DNA from: Stappia sp. MMSF_3263
GTDB lineage: Bacteria; Pseudomonadota; Alphaproteobacteria; Rhizobiales; Stappiaceae
DNA: 64,000 nucleotides
Direction of reading: 5' to 3'
Assembly (NCBI RefSeq): GCF_030733745.1
Contig: NZ_JASHIK010000019.1
Location: forward strand, 1-64,000
This document shows positions 1 to 8,845 of the stretch, one piece after another. Both the position numbers and the translations under genes were made by a program. The notes below the pieces were generated by a model. That model had not been told where the DNA came from. It ran no database searches and saw only the letters and a list, made by a program, of their open reading frames with translations. Every line of letters starts with the position of its first letter. Position 1 is the first letter of the stretch.

Positions 1-37
1 TGGAGACGCCGCGCCGCGTTGAACGCGTTCATCGCCG

Positions 38-295
38 TCAGCAGTTGTTGGGGCGCTGCGGACCAAGGTCGATCTGGCATTCGTTGGTGAGAGCGCCGAT
101 CGCGGCACCACCGGCGACGCCGACGGCCGCGCCAAGAAGGACGGGCCCTCCGGCCAACGCCAGTGCGCCGGCGCCGGCCGCGCCGCCGATGGCGCCGCCC
201 GTGACGCCGCGTTCGAAGCGGTTGGAACCGCAAGCGGCAACCAAGAGTGAAAGTGCGAGAATGCCGGCAAGGCCGGCCGGTCTCGGGATACGCAT
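38..295 (-). CDS. Small glycine-zipper lipoprotein
   Basis: 85-residue exported protein of unknown exact role. The N-terminus is a lipoprotein signal peptide with lipobox LVAAC, placing the acylated cysteine at residue 22. It is followed by a Gly/Ala-rich stretch with repeated GxxxG spacing (about residues 29-70), as in glycine-zipper outer-membrane lipoproteins, and a short tail with two cysteines. The ATG at 295 is chosen because AGGAAGG lies just upstream and the signal peptide begins there; the frame is open further upstream but without such features. It is divergent from ettA across about 210 bp. Likely outer-membrane or periplasmic; function unknown. Confidence 0.7.
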   Translation of the reverse strand: MRIPRPAGLAGILALSLLVAACGSNRFERGVTGGAIGGAAGAGALALAGGPVLLGAAVGVAGGAAIGALTNECQIDLGPQRPNNC

Positions 296-508
296 GTTAC
301 ATTCCTTCCTGAGCACCCAGCCAGGATCAACATGCGCTGTCATCGTGAACGGGGGGTAAACGCGGCTGGCTGCTGCGTCTCGACGCGGCCCGCTGGAAAG
401 TGTCGGGTGAAGCGCGCCAAAGTCCGGAGTTTTCCTTGCCCCGGACGCTGCCATCGACTAAGAAGCGGCCAGTTCCCCCTCATTTCAAGCATGGAGCGGC
501 AGGCACCT

Positions 509-2158
509 ATGGCGCGCCAGTTTATCTATCACATGCACGGTCTGTCGAAGGCCTATAACGGCAAGAAGGTCCTCGACGACATCCATCTGTCCTTCTATCC
601 GGACGCCAAGATCGGCATTCTGGGTCCCAACGGCGCCGGCAAGTCGACCCTTCTGAAGATCATGGCCGGCCTCGACAAGGAATATTCCGGCGAGGCCTGG
701 GCCGCAGAGGGCGCCAAGGTGGGTTATCTGCCGCAGGAGCCGCATCTCGATCCGACCAAGACCGTCCTGGAAAATGTCACCATCGGCGTTGCTCACAAGC
801 AGGCGATTCTCGATCGCTACAACGAGCTGATGATGAACTATTCCGACGAGACGGCGGACGAGGGCGCCAAGCTCCAGGACATCATCGATGCCGAGGATCT
901 GTGGAATCTCGAGAGCAAGGTCGAGATGGCGATGGAAGCGCTGCGCTGTCCGCCGTCGGACAGCCCCGTCGACAACCTGTCGGGCGGCGAGCGCCGCCGC
1001 GTGGCGCTGTGCCAGTTGCTGCTGTCGGAGCCCGACCTCTTGCTCCTCGACGAGCCGACCAACCATCTCGACGCCGAGACCGTGCACTGGCTTGAGCGGC
1101 ACCTGCGCGAGTTCAAGGGCTCGGTGCTGATCATCACCCACGATCGCTACTTCCTCGACAATGTCACGGGCTGGATTCTGGAGCTCGACCGCGGTCGTGG
1201 CATTCCCTACGAGGGCAACTACTCCGCCTATCTGGAGAAGAAGACCAAGCGCATGGAGCAGGAGGGCCGCGAGGACATGGCCCGCTCCCGCGCCATCGCC
1301 CGCGAGCGCGAGTGGATGGGCATGTCGCCGAAGGGACGGCAGACCAAGTCCAAGGCGCGTATCCGGGCCTATGACGACCTGCTTGCCAAGCAGGAAGAGC
1401 GCATGCCCTCGATCGAGCAGATCCTCATTCCGGTGGGCGAGCGTCTGGGCAACAACGTCATCGACCTGCAGAACGTGTCGAAGGGCTTCGGAGACCGGCT
1501 GCTCATCGACGACCTGACGTTCAAGCTGCCGCGCGGCGGCATTGTCGGCGTCATTGGCCCGAACGGCGCCGGCAAGACGACCCTGTTCAAGCTGCTGACG
1601 GGGCAGGAGACGCCGGATTCAGGCGAGGTCGTCGTCGGCGACAGCGTGCATCTGGGCTATGTCGACCAGTCGCGCGATGCGCTCGATCCGAAGAAGACCG
1701 TGTGGGAGGAGATTTCCGACGGTCACGAGATCATTTATCTCGACGGCAAGGAGATCAACTCGCGGGCCTATTGCTCGTCCTTCAACTTCAAGGGCCCGGC
1801 CCAGCAGGCCAAGGTCGGCGATCTCTCCGGCGGCCAGCGCAACCGGGTGCATCTGGCCAAGGTCTTGAAGCAGGGCGCCAATGTGCTGCTGCTTGACGAG
1901 CCGACCAACGACCTCGACACGGAGACGCTGGCGGCGCTCGAGGACGCGCTGGAGAACTATGCCGGCTGCGCCGTCGTGATCAGCCACGATCGCATGTTCC
2001 TCGACCGGCTCGCCACGCACATGCTCGCCTTCGAGGGCGACAGCCATGTCGAGTGGTTCGAGGGCAACTTCGAGGATTACGAGAAGGACAAGGTGCGCCG
2101 CCTCGGTGCCCATGCGGCCGATCCGCGTCGCATCAAGTACAAGCCGCTGACGCGCTGA
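509..2158 (+). CDS. ettA: Energy-dependent translational throttle protein EttA (ABC-F)
   Basis: 549-residue cytosolic ABC-F ATPase, close to the 555 residues of E. coli EttA. Two ABC domains are present: Walker [10 protein letters not shown] at about residues 39-47 and GPNGAGKTT at about 350-358, signatures LSGGERRR and LSGGQRNR, and Walker [13 protein letters not shown] and [12 protein letters not shown]. They are joined by the charged ABC-F linker, and there are no membrane segments. The family binds the ribosomal E site and gates the first elongation step according to the ATP/ADP ratio. The start at 509 (MARQFIYHM) matches the conserved N-terminus; an in-frame ATG at 491 is a less likely alternative. 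A strong terminator follows at 2183. Confidence 0.95.
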   Translation: MARQFIYHMHGLSKAYNGKKVLDDIHLSFYPDAKIGILGPNGAGKSTLLKIMAGLDKEYSGEAWAAEGAKVGYLPQEPHLDPTKTVLENVTIGVAHKQAILDRYNELMMNYSDETADEGAKLQDIIDAEDLWNLESKVEMAMEALRCPPSDSPVDNLSGGERRRVALCQLLLSEPDLLLLDEPTNHLDAETVHWLERHLREFKGSVLIITHDRYFLDNVTGWILELDRGRGIPYEGNYSAYLEKKTKRMEQEGREDMARSRAIAREREWMGMSPKGRQTKSKARIRAYDDLLAKQEERMPSIEQILIPVGERLGNNVIDLQNVSKGFGDRLLIDDLTFKLPRGGIVGVIGPNGAGKTTLFKLLTGQETPDSGEVVVGDSVHLGYVDQSRDALDPKKTVWEEISDGHEIIYLDGKEINSRAYCSSFNFKGPAQQAKVGDLSGGQRNRVHLAKVLKQGANVLLLDEPTNDLDTETLAALEDALENYAGCAVVISHDRMFLDRLATHMLAFEGDSHVEWFEGNFEDYEKDKVRRLGAHAADPRRIKYKPLTR

Positions 2159-2182
2159 TTTCGTCAGGTCTTGCGACAAAGG

Positions 2183-2212
2183 ACGGCGGTGCCTTCGGGC
2201 GCCGCCGTTTTT
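2183..2212 (+). terminator. Rho-independent terminator of ettA
   Basis: An 11-bp stem (ACGGCGGTGCC paired with GGCGCCGCCGT, one G-T pair) closes a TTCG tetraloop and is followed by a run of five T. It lies 25 bp after the ettA stop codon. Confidence 0.9.
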
Positions 2213-2355
2213 GTTTGCCGAACCGGGAAAGGCGGAGGTTGCACGAGGAAAGCCAAACCGGCCGCTCTTTCCCCGGGCACGGACTCGTTGTAAGCCTCGG
2301 TTGCATGGTCGGTCGGACCGCAAGCCGGCCGCTGAAGAAACAGGAAGACCAGGCG

Positions 2356-2973
2356 ATGGCAACGGATCTGTTCGGACGCGAACACATGGACGAACTTCAG
2401 ATCGTGCCGGCACGCAAGATCGCGGCAACCGCGGTCAAGGTGTTTGCCACCAAAGATCCGGAAGATTTCCGCACCACGTGGACGGCGGCCTTGAAGCTCG
2501 GCTTCGAAGGCGTCCCGGGCGGCCGTCATGCCGGCCACACGCGTCGGTCGGGTGCGCGCGAGCCCTGGTATCCGCGCGGCACGGAGATGTGCAACGAGCG
2601 GCAGGTGTCCATCCTGTCGGTGGAAGAACTCGCCGAGGTTGCCGCCGACATGGATCTGCCGCGCATCGAAGCCGAATGGATCGGCGGGAACGTCCTGACC
2701 GAGGGCCTGCCGCGCCTTTCGCTGGTGCCGCCGCGCACGCGGCTCGTGTTCGCCGGCGGCGCGGTGCTGCGGGTCGACGGCGACAACGTGCCCTGCCGCA
2801 TCGCTGGTGCCTCCATCGGCGAGCACTATCCCGAACGCGAGGGCATCGACCTGCTGTTTCCCAGGACGGCGCGCCGCCGCCGCGGTCTCGTCGCGTATGT
2901 CGAGCGCCCCGGGGTCATCCGCCCCGGTGAGGCGATCACCGCCCATGTCCCCGAGCATTGGCTCTATCGCTGA
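2356..2973 (+). CDS. MOSC-domain protein
   Basis: 205-residue soluble protein. The C-terminal two thirds look like a MOSC domain (molybdenum-cofactor sulfurase C-terminal fold): NERQVSIL near the domain start, GGNVLTEGL, the conserved PC motif (VPCRIAG), and RRGLVAYVERPGVI at the end. MOSC proteins are thought to carry sulfur or bind Mo/Fe-S ligands for metalloenzymes, and the physiological substrate of this branch is not known. The ATG at 2356 has AGGAAG upstream; MDELQ at 2386 is an alternative. It stands alone after the ettA terminator and converges with the next gene. Confidence 0.8.
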   Translation: MATDLFGREHMDELQIVPARKIAATAVKVFATKDPEDFRTTWTAALKLGFEGVPGGRHAGHTRRSGAREPWYPRGTEMCNERQVSILSVEELAEVAADMDLPRIEAEWIGGNVLTEGLPRLSLVPPRTRLVFAGGAVLRVDGDNVPCRIAGASIGEHYPEREGIDLLFPRTARRRRGLVAYVERPGVIRPGEAITAHVPEHWLYR

Positions 2974-3018
2974 GGCGGTGACCTGCCGCCTGTCTCTGGC
3001 CGGTTCCCCGGATCGTGG

Positions 3019-3816
3019 CTACTCGCGTCCCGACAGCAGGTTGTTGGCCGCCGACCACACATTCGGTGAGATGTCGCAACCGAGCCCGGAAAACTGCGAG
3101 AGATTTTGGCCGACCTGGTAGGGCCCTTCCTCGATCGGGCATTTGCAGGTGGTCAGTCCGTCCTCGTTGGTGGTGCAGGGCGCGGTCATGCAGCCGGCGT
3201 AGCGACCACTCGATTGCGGGCAGTCGGTCGAGGCGAACGGGTGATTGAAGGAATAGACGAAGCTGAAGGTCGAGATCAGCTTGGTCTCCGGCTGGTCCGG
3301 ATAGAGCGTCTGGGTGGTCCCTTTCGCGATACTGCCGAGATAGTCGCAGACCGGAGCCGGCTTGCACGAAGGGTCGTTGCCCAGAACCGCGCATTTCTGC
3401 TGATTGACCATGTTCAGGCAGTTGCGCCCGAGTTCGCCGCATTGCGCGACCGTTTCCCGTCGCACCTGCGGGTTGAGGATAGAGTGAATCAGCACGTAGT
3501 TGTATTCGGCCGGGCCGATCGCCTTTTCGGTGATCGCGTAACAGGTACAATCGGCTCCCTTCGCATCGCTGCCGGATACGGTGCAGGGCAGGGCAGGCGA
3601 GGCGACGTTGCCGTAGCGCGGTGTCGGCTGATCCGGGCCTGAATAATAGCACAGTGCGTAAGGATTGCCCTTGCAGGCGAGGAAGGCCGTCGGACTGGCG
3701 AAATCATCGGCCCAGGGTGGGGGCAGGTTCTGGGCGGCGGCCCCGGGCGCGGCAAGCGCAAGAACGAACAACGCCGGCAGGATGGCCGGTATTCGGACGA
3801 GGTATCGCAGCAGCAT
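3019..3816 (-). CDS. Cys-rich secreted protein of unknown function
   Basis: 265-residue precursor that I do not recognise. Residues 1 to about 28 form a clear Sec signal peptide ending in APGAAAQ. The mature part holds 16 cysteines, several in close pairs (ADCTCYAI, TTCKCPIEE), and no membrane helix, which suggests a disulfide-stabilised periplasmic or secreted protein. The ATG at 3816 is preferred because the signal peptide starts there and a GGGGG stretch lies upstream; the open frame extends to 3945. It is monocistronic and converges with the MOSC gene. No enzymatic motif is visible. Confidence 0.65.
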   Translation of the reverse strand: MLLRYLVRIPAILPALFVLALAAPGAAAQNLPPPWADDFASPTAFLACKGNPYALCYYSGPDQPTPRYGNVASPALPCTVSGSDAKGADCTCYAITEKAIGPAEYNYVLIHSILNPQVRRETVAQCGELGRNCLNMVNQQKCAVLGNDPSCKPAPVCDYLGSIAKGTTQTLYPDQPETKLISTFSFVYSFNHPFASTDCPQSSGRYAGCMTAPCTTNEDGLTTCKCPIEEGPYQVGQNLSQFSGLGCDISPNVWSAANNLLSGRE

Positions 3817-3941
3817 GAGAAAACACCCCCGGGTTCCGAACGGCCAGGATGGCCGAAGTCCTTCCCAGGATACACGTTTTCGGGTGATGTCATAATAAAA
3901 CACCCTCATTGGTTGTTTTGCCGGGGCCGCCCTCAGGTCTC

Positions 3942-4262
3942 TCAATCCTCGCTGATCTCCTCTTCGTCCGCGCTAACCTGGCGTGTCGCCCCCCAGGAAA
4001 GCAGTGTCTCGTTGATCGCATCGAGCGCGAAAAAGCGCGCAGCGTCGCGCTCGTATCCCTCGTCGAGCAGCGCGTCATAGTCGCTATGGGCATGGCGGAC
4101 ATGGGCAACGAGGGCCAGCCACAGGGCGGTGGAAGGGGGCAGGTGACGCAGATGCGGGGCCTGTGCATCGGCCAGGACCGGCTCGGCATCGGCGAAGGGG
4201 ATGCGCGGCACGAAGAGCCGCAGTGCCTTGCGGATTTTCTTCTGGCGCTGTGTCCCGCTCAC
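3942..4262 (-). CDS. DUF2293-domain protein
   Basis: 106-residue soluble protein. The core, from RHLPPSTALWLALVAH to DALLDEGYERDAARFFALDAIN, matches the DUF2293 family as I know it from alphaproteobacteria; its function is unknown. The start is a GTG at 4262 whose last two bases lie in the TGA stop of the upstream LuxR-type gene (GTGA overlap), so translational coupling is expected. The C-terminus is acidic (DEEEISED). As the last gene of the oxyR operon it may contribute to the oxidative-stress response, which is an inference from position only. Confidence 0.7.
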   Translation of the reverse strand: MSGTQRQKKIRKALRLFVPRIPFADAEPVLADAQAPHLRHLPPSTALWLALVAHVRHAHSDYDALLDEGYERDAARFFALDAINETLLSWGATRQVSADEEEISED

Positions 4263-4906
4263 GGCAGGCGGCCGGCAAGGGTGGCGAGCCCGGCGCGGCT
4301 GGTGACGCCGAGCTTGGCATAGACGGCCTTGCGATGGGTGCGCAGGGTGTTGGTGCTGATGCCCAGGCGAGCGGCGACCTCCTCCTCCGCACGCGCCGGC
4401 ATGGCAAGTTCGGCGGCGACGGAGGCCTCGCGGGTGGTCAGCCGGAAGGCGAGCCTCAGCCTGTCGCGAAGTGACGCGATGCGGGCATCGGGCAGCGCCG
4501 GATCGAGCAGGGTCAGCACGAGCAGCAGGGACGGCTGCGCTGCCCGCTCTCCCTCCTTGCCCTCGCCCGGCACGCGCTGCAGTTCGGCATAGACGGGATG
4601 GGCGGGGCCGCACCCGGCGGGAATGGCGAAGGCGACCGGCTCGCCCGTCCCGCTGTGCAGCTGCCTCCAGGCGGAGGCGAAGGCCTGCTGGGCCTGCGGG
4701 TTAGTGAATTCCAGTCGCCGACCGGCCGGCTCGTCCGTGGCGGGCAACCCGCTGGACATGCGTGTCAGCTTCTCGGCGGCCGTGTTTGCGGCGATGATCC
4801 GGGCTTGCGGGTCGATGATGAAGGCGGCGCGGTCCTGCCGGTCGAGCAGTGCAAGGACGAGTGCGAGCCCGGTGTTGACAGTGTCGACGGGCGCGATGTC
4901 AGGCAT
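4259..4906 (-). CDS. PAS-like / LuxR-type HTH transcriptional regulator
   Basis: 215-residue regulator. The N-terminal half (FIIDPQARIIAANTAAEKL, residues about 29-47) reads like a PAS sensor domain. The C-terminal 60 residues are a LuxR/GerE helix-turn-helix: LTTREASVAAELA, then EEEVAARLGISTNTLRTHRKAVYAKLGV. No receiver domain is present, so it is not a response regulator of the usual kind. Its ATG overlaps the oxyR stop by 8 bp and its stop overlaps the DUF2293 start, so the three genes form one operon. It probably senses a ligand or redox state and acts in the same circuit as OxyR (inference). Confidence 0.8.
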   Translation of the reverse strand: MPDIAPVDTVNTGLALVLALLDRQDRAAFIIDPQARIIAANTAAEKLTRMSSGLPATDEPAGRRLEFTNPQAQQAFASAWRQLHSGTGEPVAFAIPAGCGPAHPVYAELQRVPGEGKEGERAAQPSLLLVLTLLDPALPDARIASLRDRLRLAFRLTTREASVAAELAMPARAEEEVAARLGISTNTLRTHRKAVYAKLGVTSRAGLATLAGRLP

Positions 4907-5864
4907 TGATGCCGATCGCCGCCGTGTCGTCGGGCTGCGGGCCGGTTTCGGGCACGGGTGCGATGGCCGGCGCTTCCGTCGCGGCCGTGATGCAGGCGCC
5001 CAGTGCCTCGAAATCGTGTCCGCGCGGTGATGACTTGCGCCAGGCCAGGCCTACCGTACGCTGCGGCTGTGGATCGGCGAAACGCAGCAGCGCGACACGG
5101 TCGTCGCGCACCTCGACGGACGCGCACAGTTCGGGCAGCAGCGTCACGCCATAGCCGGCCGCGACCATCTGCATCACCGTCGAAAGGCTGGTCGCGCCGA
5201 AGCCGGCACGGCCCGACGGGCGCAGGCCCTCGCAATAGTTGAGCGCCTGGTCACGCAGGCAGTGCCCTTCCTCGAGCAGCAGCAGCGCCGATCCCTCGAC
5301 CGTGGCGGGATCCACCCGGCGGCGCTCGTCAAGATCAGAGGTGGACTGGACTGCGAGCAGGAACCGGTCCTGGAAGAGCGGCAGCGTTTCCAGGTCGGCG
5401 CCGTCAATCGGCAGGGCGGCGAGGATGACGTCGAGATCGCCCTGCATGAGTTCCTGTACCAGCGACTGGGTCAGGGTCTCGCGCACCTGCAGTTCGACGC
5501 GTGGATGGGCCCGGTTCAGCGTCGGCAGGATACGCGGCAGCAGGTACGGGGCGATGGACGGGATGATGCCGAGGTTCAGAGGCCCGCTCAAGACCTCGCC
5601 AGTGCTGCGGCCGTAGTCGACAAGGTCTCGCGTCTGCGACAGGATGTTGCGTGCGCGTCGAGCGATCTCGCGCCCCTCCGCCGTCAGCCGCAATGCGTTC
5701 GGCCGCCGTTCGAACAGGGCGACGCCAAGCGTTGCCTCGAGTTCGCGGATCTGCATCGACAGCGCAGGCTGCGACACGGCGACCGCATTCGCGGCACGGC
5801 CGAAATGCAGGTGGCGGGACAGGGCCTCGAAATAGCGCAACTGGCGAAGGGTGATCATCGACAT
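4899..5864 (-). CDS. oxyR: Hydrogen peroxide-responsive LysR regulator OxyR
   Basis: 321-residue LysR-type regulator. The N-terminal winged HTH (LRQLRYFEALSRHLHFGRAANAVAVSQPALSMQIRELE) is followed by a substrate-binding-type domain. The two redox cysteines of OxyR are present with the canonical 8-residue gap (GHCLRDQALNYCEG), equivalent to C199 and C208 of E. coli. Peroxide forms the disulfide and converts the protein to an activator. It is divergent from the catalase gene, the classic oxyR-katA arrangement of rhizobia. The C-terminus carries an extra Pro/Ala-rich tail of about 25 residues. ATG at 5864, with MITL at 5858 as an alternative. Confidence 0.92.
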   Translation of the reverse strand: MSMITLRQLRYFEALSRHLHFGRAANAVAVSQPALSMQIRELEATLGVALFERRPNALRLTAEGREIARRARNILSQTRDLVDYGRSTGEVLSGPLNLGIIPSIAPYLLPRILPTLNRAHPRVELQVRETLTQSLVQELMQGDLDVILAALPIDGADLETLPLFQDRFLLAVQSTSDLDERRRVDPATVEGSALLLLEEGHCLRDQALNYCEGLRPSGRAGFGATSLSTVMQMVAAGYGVTLLPELCASVEVRDDRVALLRFADPQPQRTVGLAWRKSSPRGHDFEALGACITAATEAPAIAPVPETGPQPDDTAAIGINA

Positions 5865-5866
5865 TA

Positions 5867-5878
5867 GATAAACTTATC
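5867..5878. promoter_or_regulatory. Candidate OxyR operator in the oxyR-katA divergent region
   Basis: GATAA-AC-TTATC inverted repeat three bases upstream of the oxyR start codon, at the oxyR end of a 136-bp divergent intergenic region. LysR regulators typically bind such T-N11-A type dyads and repress their own gene while activating the divergent one. A second small dyad, CAAT-GCG-ATTG, lies at 5891-5901. Assignment to OxyR rests on location and symmetry only. Confidence 0.5.
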
Positions 5879-6000
5879 GGGAACAACTTTCAATGCGATT
5901 GGCCCTGATCGTCATCCTTGTGGCATGGTTCGCGCGTTGATTCCAACTGACCGTCGGCGAGATCGGCGCTGGCGGGATTTGATTTAGAGGGAGACTGATC

Positions 6001-7473
6001 ATGAGTGGCAAGAAGCCCGTTTTGACGACGACGGCCGGCGCGCCGATTACGGACAACCAGAATTCCCTGTCGGCAGGCCCGCGCGGTCCGCTGCTGCTGG
6101 AAGACTACCAGCTGCTGGAAAAGCTGGCCCACCAGAACCGCGAGCGCATTCCCGAGCGCGTGGTGCATGCCAAGGGCTGGGGCGCTTTCGGCACGCTGAC
6201 GATCACCAACGACATCAGCAAGTATTCGCGGGCCAAGATCTTCTCGGAAGTGGGCAAGAAGACCGAGATGATCGCGCGCTTCTCCACGGTGGCCGGCGAA
6301 CAGGGCGCCGCCGATGCCGAGCGCGACGTGCGGGGCTTTGCGCTGAAGTTCTACACCGAGGAAGGCAACTGGGACCTCGTTGGCAACAACACCCCGGTGT
6401 TCTTCGTCCGCGACCCCTACAAGTTCCCGGACTTCATCCACACGCAGAAGCGCCATCCGAAGTCGAACCTGCGCTCGCCGACCGCGATGTGGGATTTCTG
6501 GTCGCTGTCGCCGGAGAGCCTGCACCAGGTCACCATCCTGATGTCGGACCGCGGCCTGCCGCCGAGCCCGCGCTTCATGAACGGCTACGGCTCGCACACC
6601 TACAGCTTCATCAATGCGGACAATGAGCGCTTCTGGGTGAAGTTCCACTTCAAGACCATGCAGGGTCACAAGTTCCTCACCAACGAGGAAGCCTCCCAGG
6701 TGGTCGGCGAAACCCGCGAGAGCTATCAGGAAGACCTGTTCGGCTCGATCGAGAAGGGCGATTACCCGAAGTGGCGCATGTGCGTCCAGATCATGCCCGA
6801 GGCCGATGCCGACAAGCATGACTACAACCCGTTCGACCTGACCAAGGTGTGGCCGCATGGCGACTACCCGCTGATCGAGGTCGGCATCATGGAGCTGAAC
6901 CGCAACCCGGAGAACTATTTCGCCGAGATCGAGCAAGCGGCCTTCTCGCCCTCGAACAAGGTTCCGGGCATCGGCTTCTCGCCCGACAAGATGCTGCAGG
7001 CGCGCGTGTTCTCCTATGCGGATGCGCATCGCTACCGCCTCGGCACCCATTACGAGGCGCTGCCGGTCAACCAGCCCCGTTGCCCCGTCCACCACTACCA
7101 CAAGGACGGCAACATGAACTTCATGGGCCAGCAGACCGGCAATGTGGATGCCTATTACGAGCCGAACACGATGAACGGCGCGGCCGAGGCGCCGGAATAC
7201 CGTGAGCCGCCGCTCACGATTTCCGGAGATGCCGACCGCTTCAACCATCGCGAGGGCAATGACGACTACGTCCAGGTGCGGGCGCTGTTCAACCTGTTCG
7301 ACGATGGGCAGAAGGCGCGCCTGTTCTCCAACATCGCGGCCGCGATGGGTGGGGTGCCGCAGGCGATCGTCGACCGTCAGCTCGTCCATTTCGACAGGGT
7401 TCACCAAGACTATGGCGACGGGGTGCGCGCCGCGCTGGCGGCCGCTGCCGGTGCCCGCGACGCGGCTGAATAA
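6001..7473 (+). CDS. katA: Monofunctional haem catalase (small subunit, clade 3)
   Basis: 490-residue catalase that dismutates hydrogen peroxide. The essential distal His lies in [12 protein letters not shown] (H56). The proximal haem-ligand Tyr is in [16 protein letters not shown] (Y339), and the [11 protein letters not shown] and [13 protein letters not shown] blocks are intact. The length suits a small-subunit clade 3 enzyme with no C-terminal flavodoxin-like domain and no signal peptide, so it should be cytosolic. GAGGGAG lies 7-13 bp before the ATG. It is transcribed divergently from oxyR, so peroxide induction through OxyR is expected, and it is monocistronic with a terminator at 7511. 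Confidence 0.95.
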   Translation: MSGKKPVLTTTAGAPITDNQNSLSAGPRGPLLLEDYQLLEKLAHQNRERIPERVVHAKGWGAFGTLTITNDISKYSRAKIFSEVGKKTEMIARFSTVAGEQGAADAERDVRGFALKFYTEEGNWDLVGNNTPVFFVRDPYKFPDFIHTQKRHPKSNLRSPTAMWDFWSLSPESLHQVTILMSDRGLPPSPRFMNGYGSHTYSFINADNERFWVKFHFKTMQGHKFLTNEEASQVVGETRESYQEDLFGSIEKGDYPKWRMCVQIMPEADADKHDYNPFDLTKVWPHGDYPLIEVGIMELNRNPENYFAEIEQAAFSPSNKVPGIGFSPDKMLQARVFSYADAHRYRLGTHYEALPVNQPRCPVHHYHKDGNMNFMGQQTGNVDAYYEPNTMNGAAEAPEYREPPLTISGDADRFNHREGNDDYVQVRALFNLFDDGQKARLFSNIAAAMGGVPQAIVDRQLVHFDRVHQDYGDGVRAALAAAAGARDAAE

Positions 7474-7510
7474 ACCGAGCCTCGCCATCATGGCGGGGTG
7501 AGACGAGAAC

Positions 7511-7545
7511 AGGGCGCAACGGTTCCGGCCGCTGCGCCCTTTTTT
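7511..7545 (+). terminator. Rho-independent terminator of katA
   Basis: GC-rich stem AGGGCGCA...TGCGCCCT with one internal mismatch, followed by six T, 38 bp after the katA stop. Confidence 0.85.
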
Positions 7546-7699
7546 GTGGCAGACGGGTGACAAGGGCCGGACCGCCGACCGGCCGAACGTCGGGGGAACC
7601 GGGTGGTACGAGCGCGCAGGGCGTTTCAACTCCCCTTAACCGCATGAGGCCATACTCGTCTCGAGTGCGAGGGACCTGAAGCAAGGGGAGGCGAGAGAC

Positions 7700-8770
7700 A
7701 TGAGCGATGCCGCGCGCAGGCCGGGGCTCGACCTGATGCGGGTGCTGGCCGTCGCCGCCGTCGCCTGGTTCCATTTCGGCTTCCGCATGCAGGCCACCGG
7801 CGAGGCGGGGCCGCTGGTCACCGGCGATCCCGGCATCTTCGCCCGCTATGGCTATCTCGGCGTTTCGGTCTTCTTCGCCATTTCCGGCTATGTGATCTCG
7901 ATCTCGACCGAAGGGCGCGACCCGTTCGGCTTCGCCGTTGCCCGCGTTGCCCGGCTATGGCCGACCTTCATTCTTTGCATGAGCCTGACGGCACTGGTCA
8001 CGCTCGCCGTGCCGGGGTTCGCCTTTTCGGTCACCCTGCCGCAGTATCTCGCCAACCTGACGATGCTGCCGCCTTTCCTCGGCCAGCCCTATGTCGACGG
8101 CGCCTATTGGTCGATCGTCGCCGAGATCCTATTCTACGCCTGGGTCGGGCTGTTGATGACGGTCCGGCTGTGGGCCCGCTTCCAGGTGCAGGTGGCGCTG
8201 GTCTGGCTGGCCATTGCCGCGCTCGACCAGGCGCTGATCGGCAGCGACCTTCTGCGGCGCCTTTTCCTGACCGATTTTGCCGGTTTCTTTGCCTTCGGCA
8301 TGATGTTGCGCGCACGTGAGCGCGGTGCGGCGGGCGCGTCGGTCGTGCTCGTCGCCGCCTTTGTGCAGGCAATCGCCGGAGCGGCCGTCTTCGCCGAGGG
8401 GCTGGAACGTCTCTACGAGGGCGAACGCTTTTCGCAGCCGCTCATCGCCGTCGCGGTCGCGGTTGCGCTGGTGGCGCTTGCCCTGGCCACACGACCGTCG
8501 CGCGTCGGACTGCCCGCCGGCCTCGTCGCGATCGCCGGACGGGCGACCTATCCCTTCTACCTGTTGCACCAGCATATCGGCTATGCCGCCTTCCTGCTGC
8601 TGATGCCGTTGCTGGGCTTCGCGGGCACGGCCTTCATCCTGCTTGCCGGCGTGGCGCTGGTCGCATTTGCCGTCACGCTTGTTGTCGAGACGCCTGCGGC
8701 TCGCCTCGTCCGCCGGCTCGGGGAGGGCGTCCGGGCCCGCACGCTGGCTCTGGTGCGCCGCCCGGCCTGA
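7700..8770 (+). CDS. Acyltransferase-3 family integral membrane protein
   Basis: 356-residue polytopic membrane protein of the acyltransferase 3 (OafA/NodX-like) family. It has about ten hydrophobic segments, the N-terminal PGLDLMRVLAVAAVAWFHF motif with the family's catalytic-type His, and FFAISGYVIS, RVARLWPTF, GAYWSIVAEILFYAW and YPFYLLHQHIGY blocks. Such proteins transfer acetyl or other acyl groups to extracytoplasmic sugars, LPS, capsule or peptidoglycan; the acceptor cannot be told here. It ends in a basic cytoplasmic tail with no fused SGNH domain. AGGGGAGG lies 10 bp upstream of the ATG. It is monocistronic and converges with metH. Confidence 0.85.
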   Translation: MSDAARRPGLDLMRVLAVAAVAWFHFGFRMQATGEAGPLVTGDPGIFARYGYLGVSVFFAISGYVISISTEGRDPFGFAVARVARLWPTFILCMSLTALVTLAVPGFAFSVTLPQYLANLTMLPPFLGQPYVDGAYWSIVAEILFYAWVGLLMTVRLWARFQVQVALVWLAIAALDQALIGSDLLRRLFLTDFAGFFAFGMMLRARERGAAGASVVLVAAFVQAIAGAAVFAEGLERLYEGERFSQPLIAVAVAVALVALALATRPSRVGLPAGLVAIAGRATYPFYLLHQHIGYAAFLLLMPLLGFAGTAFILLAGVALVAFAVTLVVETPAARLVRRLGEGVRARTLALVRRPA

Positions 8771-8793
8771 CGGTTCTCGTCTAGCGGCGAAAG

Positions 8794-8821
8794 AAAAAGG
8801 GCGCACCCGAAGATGCGCCCT
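8794..8821 (-). terminator. Rho-independent terminator of metH
   Basis: On the minus strand an AGGGCGCA/TGCGCCCT stem with an 8-base loop is followed by a T-rich run (complement of AAAAA at 8794-8798). It lies 25 bp past the metH stop and may also serve the converging acyltransferase gene. Confidence 0.85.
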
Positions 8822-8845
8822 CTCGCGTCGCGGAGACGATGCAGC

